Assembly: GCA_020631735.1 (NCBI GenBank)
Contig: CM036209.1
Span: 4,811,451-4,875,450, forward strand
DNA from: Saccharum officinarum
Taxonomy: Eukaryota; Streptophyta; Magnoliopsida; Poales; Poaceae
DNA: 64,000 nt
Direction: 5' to 3'
Part shown: piece by piece, positions 34,265 through 45,881 of the stretch
Layout of the letters: the number at the start of each line of letters is the position of its first letter
Numbering within the stretch: position 1 is the stretch's first letter
The notes under the pieces: model-generated
What the model saw: only the letters and a program-made list of their open reading frames with translations
What the model was told of the DNA's origin: nothing
Databases searched by the model: none
Translations under genes and position numbers: made by a program

Positions 34265-34670
34265 TCAGCTAGCCGAGGTCTCGAAATTGATCAAGTCATA
34301 CACGCATGTCGAAGCATCAAGCCACACCTCTGAACGATGCGAACTAGAGACCTGCCTAGCTAAGCTGTGCATAACCTTATTATAATTTTTACTAATGTGA
34401 GAGAAAGAAAATTCATGAAAGGCAAGACTTATCTCCTCCATTTCCTTCATAACAGAATAAAGGATAGAACGTTGCATATCCTTCCTCTTCCATAGCTGCA
34501 CAACCTGAAGGCAATCAGATTCCAGTTGCACTCACCATAGCCCTAACTGCACAGCCAGTTTGAGGCCATCCCTGCACGCCTAAGCCTCCATGGTACATGC
34601 ATGAAGGCTTCGCTCATACCAGAGTGGCTCTACCGCTTGGAGCGCTCCCTAATAATCTCTGATGACAGAT
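34265..34670 (-). pseudogene. RNase H-like domain fragment (LINE-type)
   Basis: On the minus strand the translation contains EPLWYERSLHACTMEA, a VQLESDCLQVVQLW segment and SFSHISKNYNKVMHSLAR. These fit the reverse-transcriptase-like RNase H domain found at the C terminus of plant LINE proteins and in host RNase H-like genes. In-frame stops break the upstream half. An LTR-like sequence at 34,671 truncates it. Confidence 0.65.
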
Positions 34671-37600
34671 TGTAACACCCTTGGTGTTATAGTAACTAAA
34701 AACATGCCATGTCATCATATGCACTGCAACGCATTCATGATTAAGTTAACCATGTTGTGCATCAACTCAAATAAGTTTACATTTTCTAGGTTGATTGTGT
34801 TTCTGTGGTGAGTGACTCGAATCCGAAAACCCTAATTTCGAATGTCACCGCAAATACTTAGTTTGTGCCCTATGTAAGTTGAGGTGTACGATTGTGTTGT
34901 ACACTAGTGTCACTTGTAGGGTATGAGCTCAAGTCCAACTTATAAAATAAAGCTTCAAGTTTGAGTTTGAATTTGGATTCCAAAACTTGTTGCAAGTTTT
35001 CCAATTCGAATTCGAATTCAAATTTGAGGAATTATTAAAATAGTTTCCGAAGTCAACCTGGTCAACCAAGAGTGACATTTGGTCAAACATGTGATGCTTG
35101 ACTCAATGATGCCCTTGGGTGATGGTGTGATAACTAAATAATCACCAATTAATAGAACATCAAGTTTCAATTTGAAATCTTTCCGGAAAACCATAAAATG
35201 TAAAATCCTGATTTTATCCCTTTTTGAATAATTCAAAATCTAAGCAAAATTTGGGAAAAAGTTTAAAACCAAGTTTGTAGATATTTTCTAGGGCTACAAG
35301 TTTGGTGTTTTGAGTTTTCAAAGTTTCAGTGTAAAAATTGGAGTAATGTTGAAAAGATTCAAATCTCAAATTTGACCCCTTTTCATCTCCCCAATACAAT
35401 TTCAAAATGGAGGCATAATTTGAAAATGTTTTGAATAGCAAAATTGTAGGTCTTACTTAGATGTACAACTTTGATATTTTGAGTTTTTGAAGTTTCAATA
35501 TAAAATTCAAAGTAATTTTGAATTTACAAATTTCCAAAAAATGTCCCCTTTTAAATTCAAATTCAAATTTCAAAATCTAGGCCAAATTGGAAAATGTGTA
35601 TATTGAGAAAGTTGTAGAACTTTAAAATTTGAGCAACTTTTGTATTTATAGATTTTCAACTTCTATAGAAAAATTTAGAGTAATTTGGTAATTTTCTCTA
35701 GTGGCATTTTCATAATTATGGCGAACTTCAGCCAACGGCAGGGCGACACCTCCCGCCCGACGCCGGCGGCCTTTGGCCGGTTTCCAGGCGCGCCCGCGAC
35801 CGCCAGCAGCCGCTTCGGCATGGCCGATTCGTTCCGTGTGTCACCCTCGCGTCGACCGGTCACCCTTATATATATGGCCATCGTCGTCGTCTTCGTTTTT
35901 CCTTCCTCCTCTGTTTCCACCCCGCAGCCGGTCACCACCGCACGCCGCCGCATTTCACCGTCGTCACTACTCCGCCGCTCAATTGCTCTCGCCTGTAGCT
36001 CCGCAGTCCTCGTGCGCAGCTCCTGGAGCCCTTTATTGCGCCTCGCCTCGTCTGCTACTGCCCACAAGCCACGGTCTTCTCCACGGCCGGCAGCAGCGCT
36101 GCCGCGGTTGCCTCACCGTTGACCGGTCACTCTAGACCACCTACGCCTTCACCAAGTTCGCCACAACATTCACGGTGAGCTCCTGAGCATGATGCTCGTG
36201 TTGTTTTAGTCGCTACTGTGTCGGAAGGGGCGTTTCGCCTCGACGCTGCCGGGCGGGTCGCCACCGTGGCCGCCATGGCCGCGGTGAAGCCCCCTCCAAG
36301 CTTTGTTGTACACATTTGATGGTGTAGTAGTGTTCACAGGGTTCGAGTGGAGCTATTGGTGCGGCTTCGCCTCGCTGGGAACTCGCCGTCGGCGAGTTAG
36401 CCGTTGGCGGCCACCGCGGTGCCATGGCCGAGCACCGGGGGAAAGCGAGAGAGGGCAGGCATGAGTGGACCGGCCTGGTTTTGCTGGGCCGGATGGAGGG
36501 AGTAGGCCGAGGGAGAGAGAGAGAAGCACGGGTGCGAGCGAGCCGTGCGCGCACGCGTCTGGTTGGGCCGAGCGGCAGGAGAAGCAGGGAATCGACCCGC
36601 GTTGTTGGTTTTCGTTTTTTCTAAAAATGCTAAATAGTAACTGGTTTTGTTTATTTTCTTGTGAATTATTTAGAATTCCAAAAATGGTAAAAATTATTGT
36701 ATAACCTCTTTGTACTGGGTACTATTTAAGAAAAATATTAAATGCAAATTTTATTTACTTTTTTGTAAGTTATTGAATTAGCTCAATTAATTAATAAATG
36801 GCTTTTCCATAATTTTCCTAGGCTTAATTAGTTGTTCAAAAATTATGAAAATTGTTTTACCACTTAGTTATGATGTAAGCTTTCTAAAATAAAATTTTGA
36901 GCTTAATTAGGCAAAGTTGATTTTATTCTTAATTTATGCTTTATTAATTAATTAGTTAATCAATTAATTAGGGCTTAATGATTAGAGTTGTTTGACTTTG
37001 CGATTGAGTGTTGACTTTAGGTCATTAACACTTAATGACCTTTAGCATCCTTAATTGATTGTTTGAGCTCTTTTAATTATGTTGTTAAGACTTAGTTAGT
37101 GTTATTTCATGTGATAAACAAAAGTCCTTAATGAAGTAATTAACTTAAGCGAACCCTAAGTTAGAATTAGGTTAGAATCGATTGCTTTGCAACTGTACCG
37201 TGAAGAAAAGTTATGCTCAAGTTGTTAATCTTGTTATACATCCATCAAGCATCATGTTTATTACTTCATCATCTTGAGCATACCTTATCATCACGTGTAG
37301 TCCCCGTGAACGAGGAGATTGCCGAAGTTGAATCCATCCCCGAAGAAGAGCCGACGTCCGTGGAGGTGGGATTTGATATTTGTGGTACTGACCCAGAACC
37401 TGAACTTCTCGTCGACGAAGGCAAGCCCCGGTTACATTTAACCCTTCCTTGCGTTTTGAAAAGTTTACTTCACTTATATTAATGCTTTATTGCACTAAGT
37501 GATAGGAGTTGAGTGACAACCTAATTACTGCATTACCATCCTTGATACTTCGATATCATCCTTGTTACTATTTTTATTTGAAAATGCTTAGTATGCTTAG

Positions 37601-38750
37601 CCATGCTTAATGAGAAAACTTTAAAAATGTTAAGCAAAGTTTAAAGGGTTGTTGGACAACCACTTGATTAATAATGATGATGATAATTTGGGACCGGTCG
37701 GTGGACTTGCATCAGGAAAGGAGTCCCCATGTAGTGTCTCCGACTGTGTCGGTTAAGAACCGTATCGTTGATTGAATTATGTGCGTCGAGAATTTGTAAC
37801 TGACCACATACTCCGGTAAGCCTAAGACCTCAATAATTCTAACATGTGAACGGCCAACCGCGCACTGGAAGTGGAGAGATGGCGAGAGTAGTGTGTACCC
37901 TCGTAGCCAAGGGCTGCATTAGAGGTGTACTGTACTCTCGGATGGCGCTGGACTCGATCATGTTTTAGCGGATCCGAGTGAAGGTTGACATCTGTAGGTT
38001 AAAGTCCTACTTATATCGTGTGGTTAGGAATCCCCAGTTGGGTATAATCGATTCGAATCGTCGTTGCTCCTCGGTTAAGGAGACTCGATTCTCTGTTCAA
38101 CATCGTAGTTAAGAAATGGAACTTTGGTCGGAGAATAAGAAAGAAATTATATGAGTTATATGATCTAGATTAGAATCACTTACATTCTATTGATGATTAA
38201 TACTGAGATAAAACATTGATCTTAAGGATTCACTATTAGTAGCTTTTATACAAAAGAACATTGATTCTTACTGAAACCTCACCTTGATTCCCCTGAGCCT
38301 GCATTCCTGAGTTGTCTTCACACTGTTTCGTCGGTTAAGTCTTGTTGAGTACTTTCGTACTCAGGGTTTGTTGAACCCCTGTTGTAGGTGCGTCTCATGA
38401 ACAGGTGTGTTTCAGACCCTGTTGCATGACCGTCTTTGCGGTAAGCGACGACGAGTAAGATGTTTGGCTCTTGGGCAGAGCGTCACGTTTTGGTGATTGT
38501 AATAATGTTACTAATGGTACTCCACTATTATGGTTGTAATACTAAACTTAAGCTTTGTAAATTTGGAACAACAGGTTTGTGAACTTATGTTATGTAAGAC
38601 TTACGCTTTTGTACTCTGATATAATGTATTATATAAACTGTTGTAATACTATAATGCCTCTAAAATGTGATCCTGCTCGGAAGATCGTGGATGATTCGGG
38701 TTTCCCGATGACACCTGATACACTTCTTAAGTTCTGTGTCCGCATATAAC
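34671..38750 (+). mobile_element. LTR-like block starting TGTAACACCC, right border unresolved
   Basis: The block begins TGTAACACCC, a common start of grass gypsy-type LTRs, exactly where the RNase H fragment is cut off. The body has features usual for such long LTRs: AAATTCAAATT-rich parts, a GC-rich centre (35,740-36,600) and a GAGTACTTTCGTACTC hairpin near 38,345. Near 38,690-38,720 it reads GATTCGGGTTTCCCGATG, but the expected GGGTGTTACA end is missing. I saw no gag or pol. It may be a solo LTR with a decayed 3' end. Small open frames at 35,675-36,600 are GC-driven. Confidence 0.5.
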
Positions 38751-39094
38751 ATTGCAAACTCTCGATAAAGACTAACATGTGTAAATTGAAATATAATGAT
38801 GGCAACCCCTTGCCTGCTTTGATAAGATATTAAAATTACATATTTTTATGGATCATAAAAAAGCCCTAAAACTTGATATCTAACTCTACCAGGAAAATAA
38901 ATAGATATCTAAGACTGTCATCCCTGTCTTCATTAATGAGCCCGCCATTTGCGATTGCTACGGTAACCACACACAATATTAGAAGTAGCACCTATATAAA
39001 TTAAGCTATCATGGCTGTTGCAGCCGTGCATCAAGCTGAAGCGAAACGTTTGATATTTTTTTCTCCCGTTGCAACGCACGGGCATGTTTGCTTG

Positions 39095-40585
39095 TAATAA
39101 TAAAGAGGCAAAATTTTAAGCTCTTTTTCCATCTATTTGTTTGGTCTGTCTCTCTCTGACTACCGAATAATATATAATATGTGCTCATATGAGTTAGAAT
39201 AGCTCTCTCTAGCGTGATACGGAGTTCGATTCAAAAACGTATTAAGTTATGTATTTTATCTGGACTCATAAGTCATGCTCATATATTGATGCATACACGG
39301 ACACGGTTTACAGTCTCGCTAAGGAAATAGAGCCCGGGAACGAATCCCTGGCATGAATATAACTCGAATACGTGTTTCACTGGACAAAGGATATTTTAAT
39401 TTCTAACTCCATAACATGAATATAAATAGGATACGTGTTCGGCTAAACAAAGGATATTTAAATTTTTAACTCCCTAGAATAAATTAGATACAACTCGATT
39501 ACGTGTTCTACTAAACAAAGATATTTAAATATTAAAAAATTTAAAGAACACTATCATACTAGGAAATGTGTCCTAATAGGACAACGATTCATTTGGGAAT
39601 ACTCAACATAGATCAAACTGAGTTCGTGTTATATTTACTTCTTATAGCTACGTGCTCAACTACACGTCTTTGTCAGCTTGCTGGTGCACCTTGGCTTGCA
39701 TATCATGTACACCGTGGTGTACTTTCGCCGGTGCTACTCGACATGCCAGAGTCGCCACGGTGGCTCGCGATGTGCGAGCGCCATGCTGATATGCGCGCGG
39801 TGCTCGTGCACACCTCAGAGACCCGATCGAGGCCGACCTACGCCTCGAGGAGCTCAAGCAGACCATCAAGGAACCACAGGTTAATGATAGTGATGGAGGC
39901 AACGTGCGAGCATGCGCTGGATCCTCATCTGCGTGGTCAGCGTGCACTTCTTCCAGCAAGCATCCGACATCGACGCTATCGTGATCTACAGCCCGCTGGT
40001 GTTCCGCAAGGCCGGCATGTCGTCCAACAAGGCCGTCCTCGGCGACACCGTCGAGCGTCGATATCGTCAAGATGTGCTTCGTCCTGGTGACCACCCTTTT
40101 CACGGACCGCCTTACCCGGCAGCCGCTCATCCACGCTAGCACGGCTGGCGTGGCCGCGTCCATGGTTTCACTGGGCGCGATGCTCTGTGTTGACGTGGCG
40201 TCAGCCGCGAGCATGGCGGCCAGTGTCTTGTCGGCTCTGGCCTTCATGGCGGCGCTCTCCATTGGATTTAGGCACCTGGCGGGCACGTACAGCGCCGAGA
40301 TCAAGCTGCTGCGCCTGCGCGAGCAGGGCGTAAGCCTAGGCATGGCGATGAACTAACTTACGTGCGTGTTGGTGAGCATGATGTTCATCTCGCTCGCCAA
40401 CATGATCACCCTGTCTGCATGCTTCTTTCGGTACGCCGACGTGCGTGCGCGTTTGTGTACGTACATAAATTAATTAGAGCTTTTAAATTTAATACAAAGA
40501 ATAAAACACAAAAATATATAACAAAGTTCTCATTTTCTACGAATGTTTGTTTGCTTCATTACAACGTACGGGCATATTTAGCTAG
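39095..40585 (+). mobile_element. Helitron-like element 2 (plus strand) carrying a transporter fragment
   Basis: The left end is near-identical to that of element 1 (AATAATAAAGAGGCAAAATT and on). The right end has the same hairpin remnant (TTACAACGTACGGGC), a spacer, and CTAG (40,582-40,585) followed by T, the Helitron rule. It lies directly after element 1 in the same orientation. Gene capture is a known Helitron trait, and this unit contains pieces of a sugar transporter. It is non-autonomous. Confidence 0.6.
39725..40440 (+). pseudogene. Polyol/monosaccharide transporter (MFS) fragment, captured
   Basis: Broken plus-strand frames match plant polyol/monosaccharide transporters: DMPESPRWLAM (39,750) in the central loop, HFFQQASDIDAIVIYSPLVF (39,945), a membrane segment with SIGFRHLAGTYSAEI (40,258), LRLREQGVSLGMAMN (40,310) and MMFISLANMITL (40,380). 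These come from the middle and C-terminal half of the protein. Frameshifts separate the blocks, the N-terminal half is absent and a stop follows GMAMN. No function is expected. The family is normally a plasma-membrane proton symporter of about 500 residues. Confidence 0.8.
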
Positions 40586-40615
40586 TTACTTATAATTTGG
40601 AACAGAGGGAATATG
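40586..40615. mobile_element. Stowaway MITE remnant beside the Helitron end
   Basis: The sequence right after the Helitron-like end reads CTTATAATTTGGAACAGAGG, the 3' end of a Stowaway element. The matching left half was not seen on the far side, so it is a remnant. Confidence 0.4.
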
Positions 40616-40717
40616 TGCTATCAAATCAAATTTGTACAATAGAGCTTTATTTGCCAGCAGAAGACCATGTTATGTATCACACCTTGCACCTCGCTCCTAT
40701 GAAAATAAAAACACTAA

Positions 40718-40947
40718 GGGCCTGTTTGGTTATGTTTTGTTAAAGTTTAACTCCCATCACATCAATGTTCCCTCAAATGTATGGAGTACTAAATGTAGAC
40801 TAATTGCATGCATGTCGGTACAAATTAGGAGTAATTTACGAGACGAATCTATTAAGCCTAATTAGTCCAATATTGGAAACTTTTTGTCAAATAAGACGAA
40901 AGTGCTACGGTCTTTGTTAAACTTTAACTCTTCAAACCAAACACCCC
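40718..40947. mobile_element. Tourist-type MITE (PIF/Harbinger)
   Basis: This 230-bp element begins GGGCCTGTTTGGTT and ends AACCAAACACCCC. It is flanked by TAA on both sides (40,715-40,717 and 40,948-40,950), the PIF/Harbinger target duplication. Internal phrases such as GAGACGAATCTATTAAGCC are typical of the family. Confidence 0.88.
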
Positions 40948-41808
40948 TAAAGTTTTCCTAAGTTGTTTTGGCTTTTTTAGATACACAAATTTTGCATGCA
41001 CTTAGACATATATTGTGTCTATAAACTATGCATCTAGAAAACCAAAATAGCTTACAATTTGGAATGGAAGTGTGCACGCTAGGGCAATGCCCAATTTATT
41101 ATGTTTATTTATATATATCATATATGTCACCCAATCTAAAAATGTCATGGTATAGAAAGTAGAATGATACGACCCTGCAACGCATAGTACCATGAGGTTG
41201 TTTCTTAAAGTAGCCCCGGTCCTAAAACTAGCTACTTAGCTTGTTTCTACATGTACCACATCGATAAGAAACGTACTTTATTAATTATAAACTAAATCAC
41301 ATAATGCAATAGTAGTTTTTTTTTCATAACGATTCCTACAATTCCTTTTGCAGCCGCATTGCATGCAGACCTCTCCTCTCTCTCTCGACGCCGCTAAGGG
41401 CTAAGGCACCCATGGGCCATGGCCACGTGGCGCCGTTGCTACATGGACGATGATGTTGCTCCTCACAAATCGACGATATCCACTCGCACAAACTCAATGA
41501 GACTCCTCACCACACAGTGGCTACTTTTTCCTGGGCTGGTACAACTGTCTCCATCCGATGGTTTGGATTCACGGGTTTCACACTTTCACAGCTCAACCGC
41601 ACGGTACTGTTGGTTGCCTTGTCTGGTGGGGCCTGGAGACACGTGTCAAGCGGGTGTTGTACGTGGCAGTGGGCGGAGCACGGCACAAAATCAAGGGGCC
41701 AACTTGACAAAAATACAAGTGAAATATGTTAACATCAGAAATAAAACCATATATACTATGATAAATTTAACTAGTCACATATCAAGTGACTACATAGACT
41801 GTTAGACT

Positions 41809-41843
41809 ACTCTTAACCAAGTTATGGACTAAAACTAGCTAGA

Positions 41844-41884
<41 letters not shown>

Positions 41885-41908
41885 TTAGTCCATAACTTGG
41901 TTAAGAGT
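41809..41908. repeat. Perfect 28-bp inverted repeat around a (TG)n(TA)n loop
   Basis: The left arm 41,809-41,836 (ACTCTTAACCAAGTTATGG...) pairs perfectly with the right arm 41,881-41,908. The 44-base loop is mostly TG and TA dinucleotides. The arms would form a long hairpin. It might be a tiny fold-back element; no target duplication was found. Confidence 0.85.
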
Positions 41909-41997
41909 TGGGTCACATTTCACAAAATACAAGTAATCACAAACTATTAAACAAGCCAAGCCAAAATATGTGTCAAACGACATTGGACTATCAAATC

Positions 41998-44609
41998 CTA
42001 GAAGTCTGCTCTTCTGTTCTTTAGATCCTTGAAATATGAGATTATATCATCATGGGTTACAATTTCACCTTTGACCTGAACAAGCAAGCTGTTGGCAAGG
42101 TATAGATCTTCTATCTTGTTGTGCAACCTTGCCTTGACGATCTTCGAGACAGAGAAAATAAGTTCTGCAGTAGCTGTTGAAACCGGGAGACTAACAAGCA
42201 AACAGATCAATCTATCAACCAAGTTAAAGATTCTATGCCGTCCTGTCTGAACAAAGCCTCTACATAGGTCCACCAAGGTAGAAATATTTTTCATGTCTTC
42301 ATTGGTAGAAGCATCAATAATAAAAATGGTTTAGCTGACGCTCTCAATCATTTCTTGGTGATTGAAATCCAACGGGTAGTACTTCTCAACCATTCTACAT
42401 ATCTCTTTTGTTTGGAAATCTGCAAATCTATTTCTTGGTACAAGTGTAACACTAATGGACAAAAGATCCATCACCTTCTCATTGAACTTCAAGTTAATTT
42501 CAGCCAACTGGGTATCAATGGTTGCACGAAATATCTCCACTCGATAGTACCGCTCCTTAGTAAAATGTTCAGGTTGACGACGAGCACAACCACCACGCAA
42601 AATGTATGTTTCTTCAATATTTGGAATAAGAATGTCATGATTCATGCAAAACTCAACAACTTGGCAAAAAAAAAGTTTTCCATCCATCATCAGATCTCAT
42701 TTTCTCAAGAAGTGCTTTTGTGGTTTGCACAAGGCGAATAGCATTTACTATATGTTGCAATTTCTTTCATAAAGCTTGGCCAAGCTGTTCAGTTATTTTT
42801 AACATTTCCCTCATCATACACAGCACAAACACAAACTCAAATGATGTCAAGTACTTGAAAGAAGTATCTCCATCAGCATGGTTTGCACCTGCTATTGAGT
42901 CGGCGGCTATATTATGCAGAACTGAACTTACTGCTTTAAACATGTTCATAAGGCTAGAAATAGAGCCTAGGTGAGAACCCCACCTAGTATCTCCTGGACG
43001 TCTCAATGAACAAATTTGGTTTGCTCCTTGACCTGTCTCGAGCTCATCAATAGCAAGCAAGCGTGCAAGTTCAACCATTTAGGCATCATGGAGCTCATCA
43101 TGACGCTTTGATGATGAGTCAACTGTGTTTACAATAAAGAGAAGACGCTGAAAAAACTGGATAATAGGAACCACATCCTTTGCTGCAGCGACAAGAGCAA
43201 GTTGTGAGCCATGTGCATAGTAATGGACATAGTATGCATAAGGACATTCTCTAAGAAAAAGTGCTTGCAGTCCATTCAACTCTCCCTTCATATTGCTTGC
43301 ACTGTCATACCCTTGGCCACGAAGGTTTTGGATGTCAAAGCCATATTTCGACAGTACACTACACAGTTCCTCTATGTCAATGCTTTGGTGTTCTTTACAT
43401 GTATCAAGTCAAAGAACCATTCTTGTAAAACACCATTTATATCAACAAATCTAAAAACAAGTGTCATTTGCTCTCTCTTTGCCACATCATATGTTTCATC
43501 CACAAGAATAGAGAACTTGGCATCACCAATTTCTTCACGGATAAGCTTTCTGACTTTCATTGCAAAAATACTTAAAATCTCCTTTTGAATATCTGGTGAA
43601 GTGTATTTGCAATATTTTGGGGCATTCTCTAAAATTACACTTGCAATTTCAGGATTGAACTCTGCAAGAAGCTTTAGCATTTCAATAAAGTTACCTCTGT
43701 TTTTTTGACTGAGGTGTCTCATCACGACCTCTACAAGCACATGACTGAAATGTTAGCCACTTAACAGCTGCTATTGATGTTCTCAGACGTAGATGATTTC
43801 TTTCCTTCTCACTGTCAGTTGCCTCTTCCAAAATATTTTCTATATGATTTGGTTGATTCAGTATAGCTTGACATTCTCTTACTGCATTAATGTGTTGTGA
43901 GCACTGAGCAAGGTGTGGATCCAACATGAACTAAGAAGCCGCACTTTTTCCCATCATTAACTTTCTTCCAACTATCGAAACCTTATGCTGTAAAGACATC
44001 AAAACCACCTCGCTTCTTTATATTTTTGCTGCAAAGGAAGCAGAAAAAACAATATGCACGGCCACTACTCTCGGAATATTCCAACCAAGACGGAAATTGA
44101 CTGAACCAAATATAATTGAAATGGCGTTGATGCCCTTTGGGTCCAGAAGGCTTGTATTTCTTCAATAATGGTTGCATCAGACCTAACTGTAAGTATGCTT
44201 GCCGCACTTGATCTCTCTGGTCATTTGGATATTGCTAAATTTGTGGATGCAATGTAGGATCTCTCTCCAAGAATTCAATGCCTTGAAACATGATGTGTTC
44301 ATTTGTTTGATTTTCTTCTTCCTCAGCTCCGACTTCTTCCGTATCTTCTTCTTCTGCTATTCTAATTGCTTCTTCCTAGACTTCTTGTCTTTGTGGCTCT
44401 GAATCATCTAACTCATTTGCAGCTGCAGCTTCTTGTTCTCCTTGCCTCAGCTGATCCAATTCATCTAACTGAGCTGCTGCTTCTTCCTCATTTCCTTCTT
44501 GCCTTTGGGGTTCCAAATCACCTAGCTGAAGTATTGGAGGAGCCTAATCTTTCTCTTCCCCAACATCTGATTCATCTCGTTTTCTTTTGTAAAAAGAATG
44601 GAGAGACAT
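41998..44609 (-). pseudogene. hAT-family transposase, TTF zinc finger/DUF4371 type, decayed
   Basis: A minus-strand ATG at 44,609 opens a basic N terminus (MSLHSFYKRKRDESD), then an acidic/Glu-rich part with stops, a TTF-type finger region (WLEYSESSGRAYCFFCF, about 44,060), a DUF4371 region (KFSILVDETYDVAKREQMTL, about 43,480) and the C-terminal hAT dimerisation domain (VSLPVSTATAELIFS, about 42,175). At least four frame changes or stops break it: near 44,540, 44,370, 43,980 and 43,080. In intact relatives the protein cuts and pastes DNA in the nucleus. Here the conserved C-terminal ERSFS reads ELIFS. A possible left terminus, CAGTGGGCGGAGC, lies at 41,667; a matching right terminus near 44,984 is badly decayed. 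Confidence 0.85.
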
Positions 44610-44989
44610 AGCTTTCATGCAAACCATTGTTGCTACATAATTAACCGTTGCTGGCCTGCTGCGCTGCAGGACCACGGGACGGAGGGACGAGGGACGACGA
44701 CGAGTCACGAGGCAGAGCGGCTGCCCCTGCTGCGGTGTGTCGGTGTCTGCTCAGCTAGGGGTCGGTGGCGGCGCGGTGCGGCGCCGTGGTGGACTGGCGG
44801 AGCGGCGAAGGTCGAAGACTCGGAGGAGTCACCGAGATGGCTGAGTCAGGCACTCTGCTAAGCTATTCTACTCTCGTTGTTGGGCTGTCTGGCTATTGGG
44901 CTTCGTGGGCTGAACAATATTTGGGAATTTTGTTTTGGACCGGGGGGGCGGAGCCTAGTTTGCCCCCATTGCGCTACGATAGTGTTGTA

Positions 44990-45880
44990 TAGAATTATTT
45001 TTTCCCAGGTCTGTTGGTCGGCACGTTAGTCTTTGAGAGAAGAGAGATTTGAGCCAGAAAACATTTGCATGATCACTTCACACTTCACTAGCCTCTCCTT
45101 GCTGTCGTCGGCGCCTGAAACCCCGCTCGTTGCAGCGAGGATCCAAAGAGGAACGAGACGAAATCAAGCTCGAGAGAGGGGAAGGAGGAGCACACCGACG
45201 GAGTACTAGTGGAGATAGGGTTCGTAGTAGTAGTTCAGAGTTTAGATAATTTGTTACATAGTTCTCCCTTCACTTTGCTACTTATCCTTGGTAGGTGACG
45301 ACTTCTCAGAGCATGCCGCATAGGCCCATTCTGGACCAGCGAGACGGATGTTTCCTCGCCTGGGCTTAGGTAACGCTTGGGGATCTCCTGGATGAGACCT
45401 ACTGATGGAGACTATTAAGTCGAACATCCATCTAGAGTAATAGCTACACTCAACCACAACTGAACAATGAACTAAGCCTTGAATTGATAGTTTTGCGTAA
45501 GATGAGTTTCACTAGAACCCTTAACTGATATTAGGTTGCAAAGAACATCCCTCTGTTTGAAGCATATAAGTCGTACTTCATGGCCTTTTCATGAGTGTCT
45601 AGAGATTACCCACATATCATAGATTGTGACTAGCAATCGAAATCATATATGTGTGTTTCTTATAGGATGTCCTGTAGGACAACATCCCTGCTTAACCAAG
45701 CCACTCAGATCACATTAAGAACTTTATCAACCTCCCTTACAGTATTGGAGAGACGGTGCATCTCAAATGAGCTAGACTTTATTCTAAGGAGTCTCTCCCT
45801 CAGTCATTCACTAGCTTGTTTCACCATCCTAATTCACGAAATCTCCAATCACAAAGGATAGGTTACCACTATGGAGTGAC
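44990..45880. other. Stretch between the hAT and copia remnants
   Basis: No gene recognised. Positions 45,050-45,240 are moderately GC-rich; 45,400-45,880 follow the copia RNase H stop and are probably the element's 3' untranslated part. I could not find a second LTR matching the one at about 50,682, so the 3' end of the copia element seems to be lost or too diverged. Confidence 0.45.
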
Positions 45881-45881
45881 T

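Larger units (their letters stand above)
33395..39094 (+). mobile_element. Helitron-like element 1 (plus strand), host of nested insertions
   Basis: The left end (ACTTAATAATAAAGAGGCAAA) resembles grass Helitron 5' termini and matches the left end of the next unit at 39,095 for over 100 bp. The right end has a hairpin (CCCGTTGCAACGCACGGG) followed by CATGTTTGCTTG, one base off the CTRR rule, then T. Inside are an RNase H-like fragment (34,260-34,670) and a long LTR-like block from 34,671. No helicase was found. Boundaries are approximate. Confidence 0.5.

Noticed and set aside
45000..45400. A 3' LTR of the copia element
   Set aside because: No match by eye to the LTR starting at 50,682 and no GGAAC duplication next to a TG end; recorded as not found.
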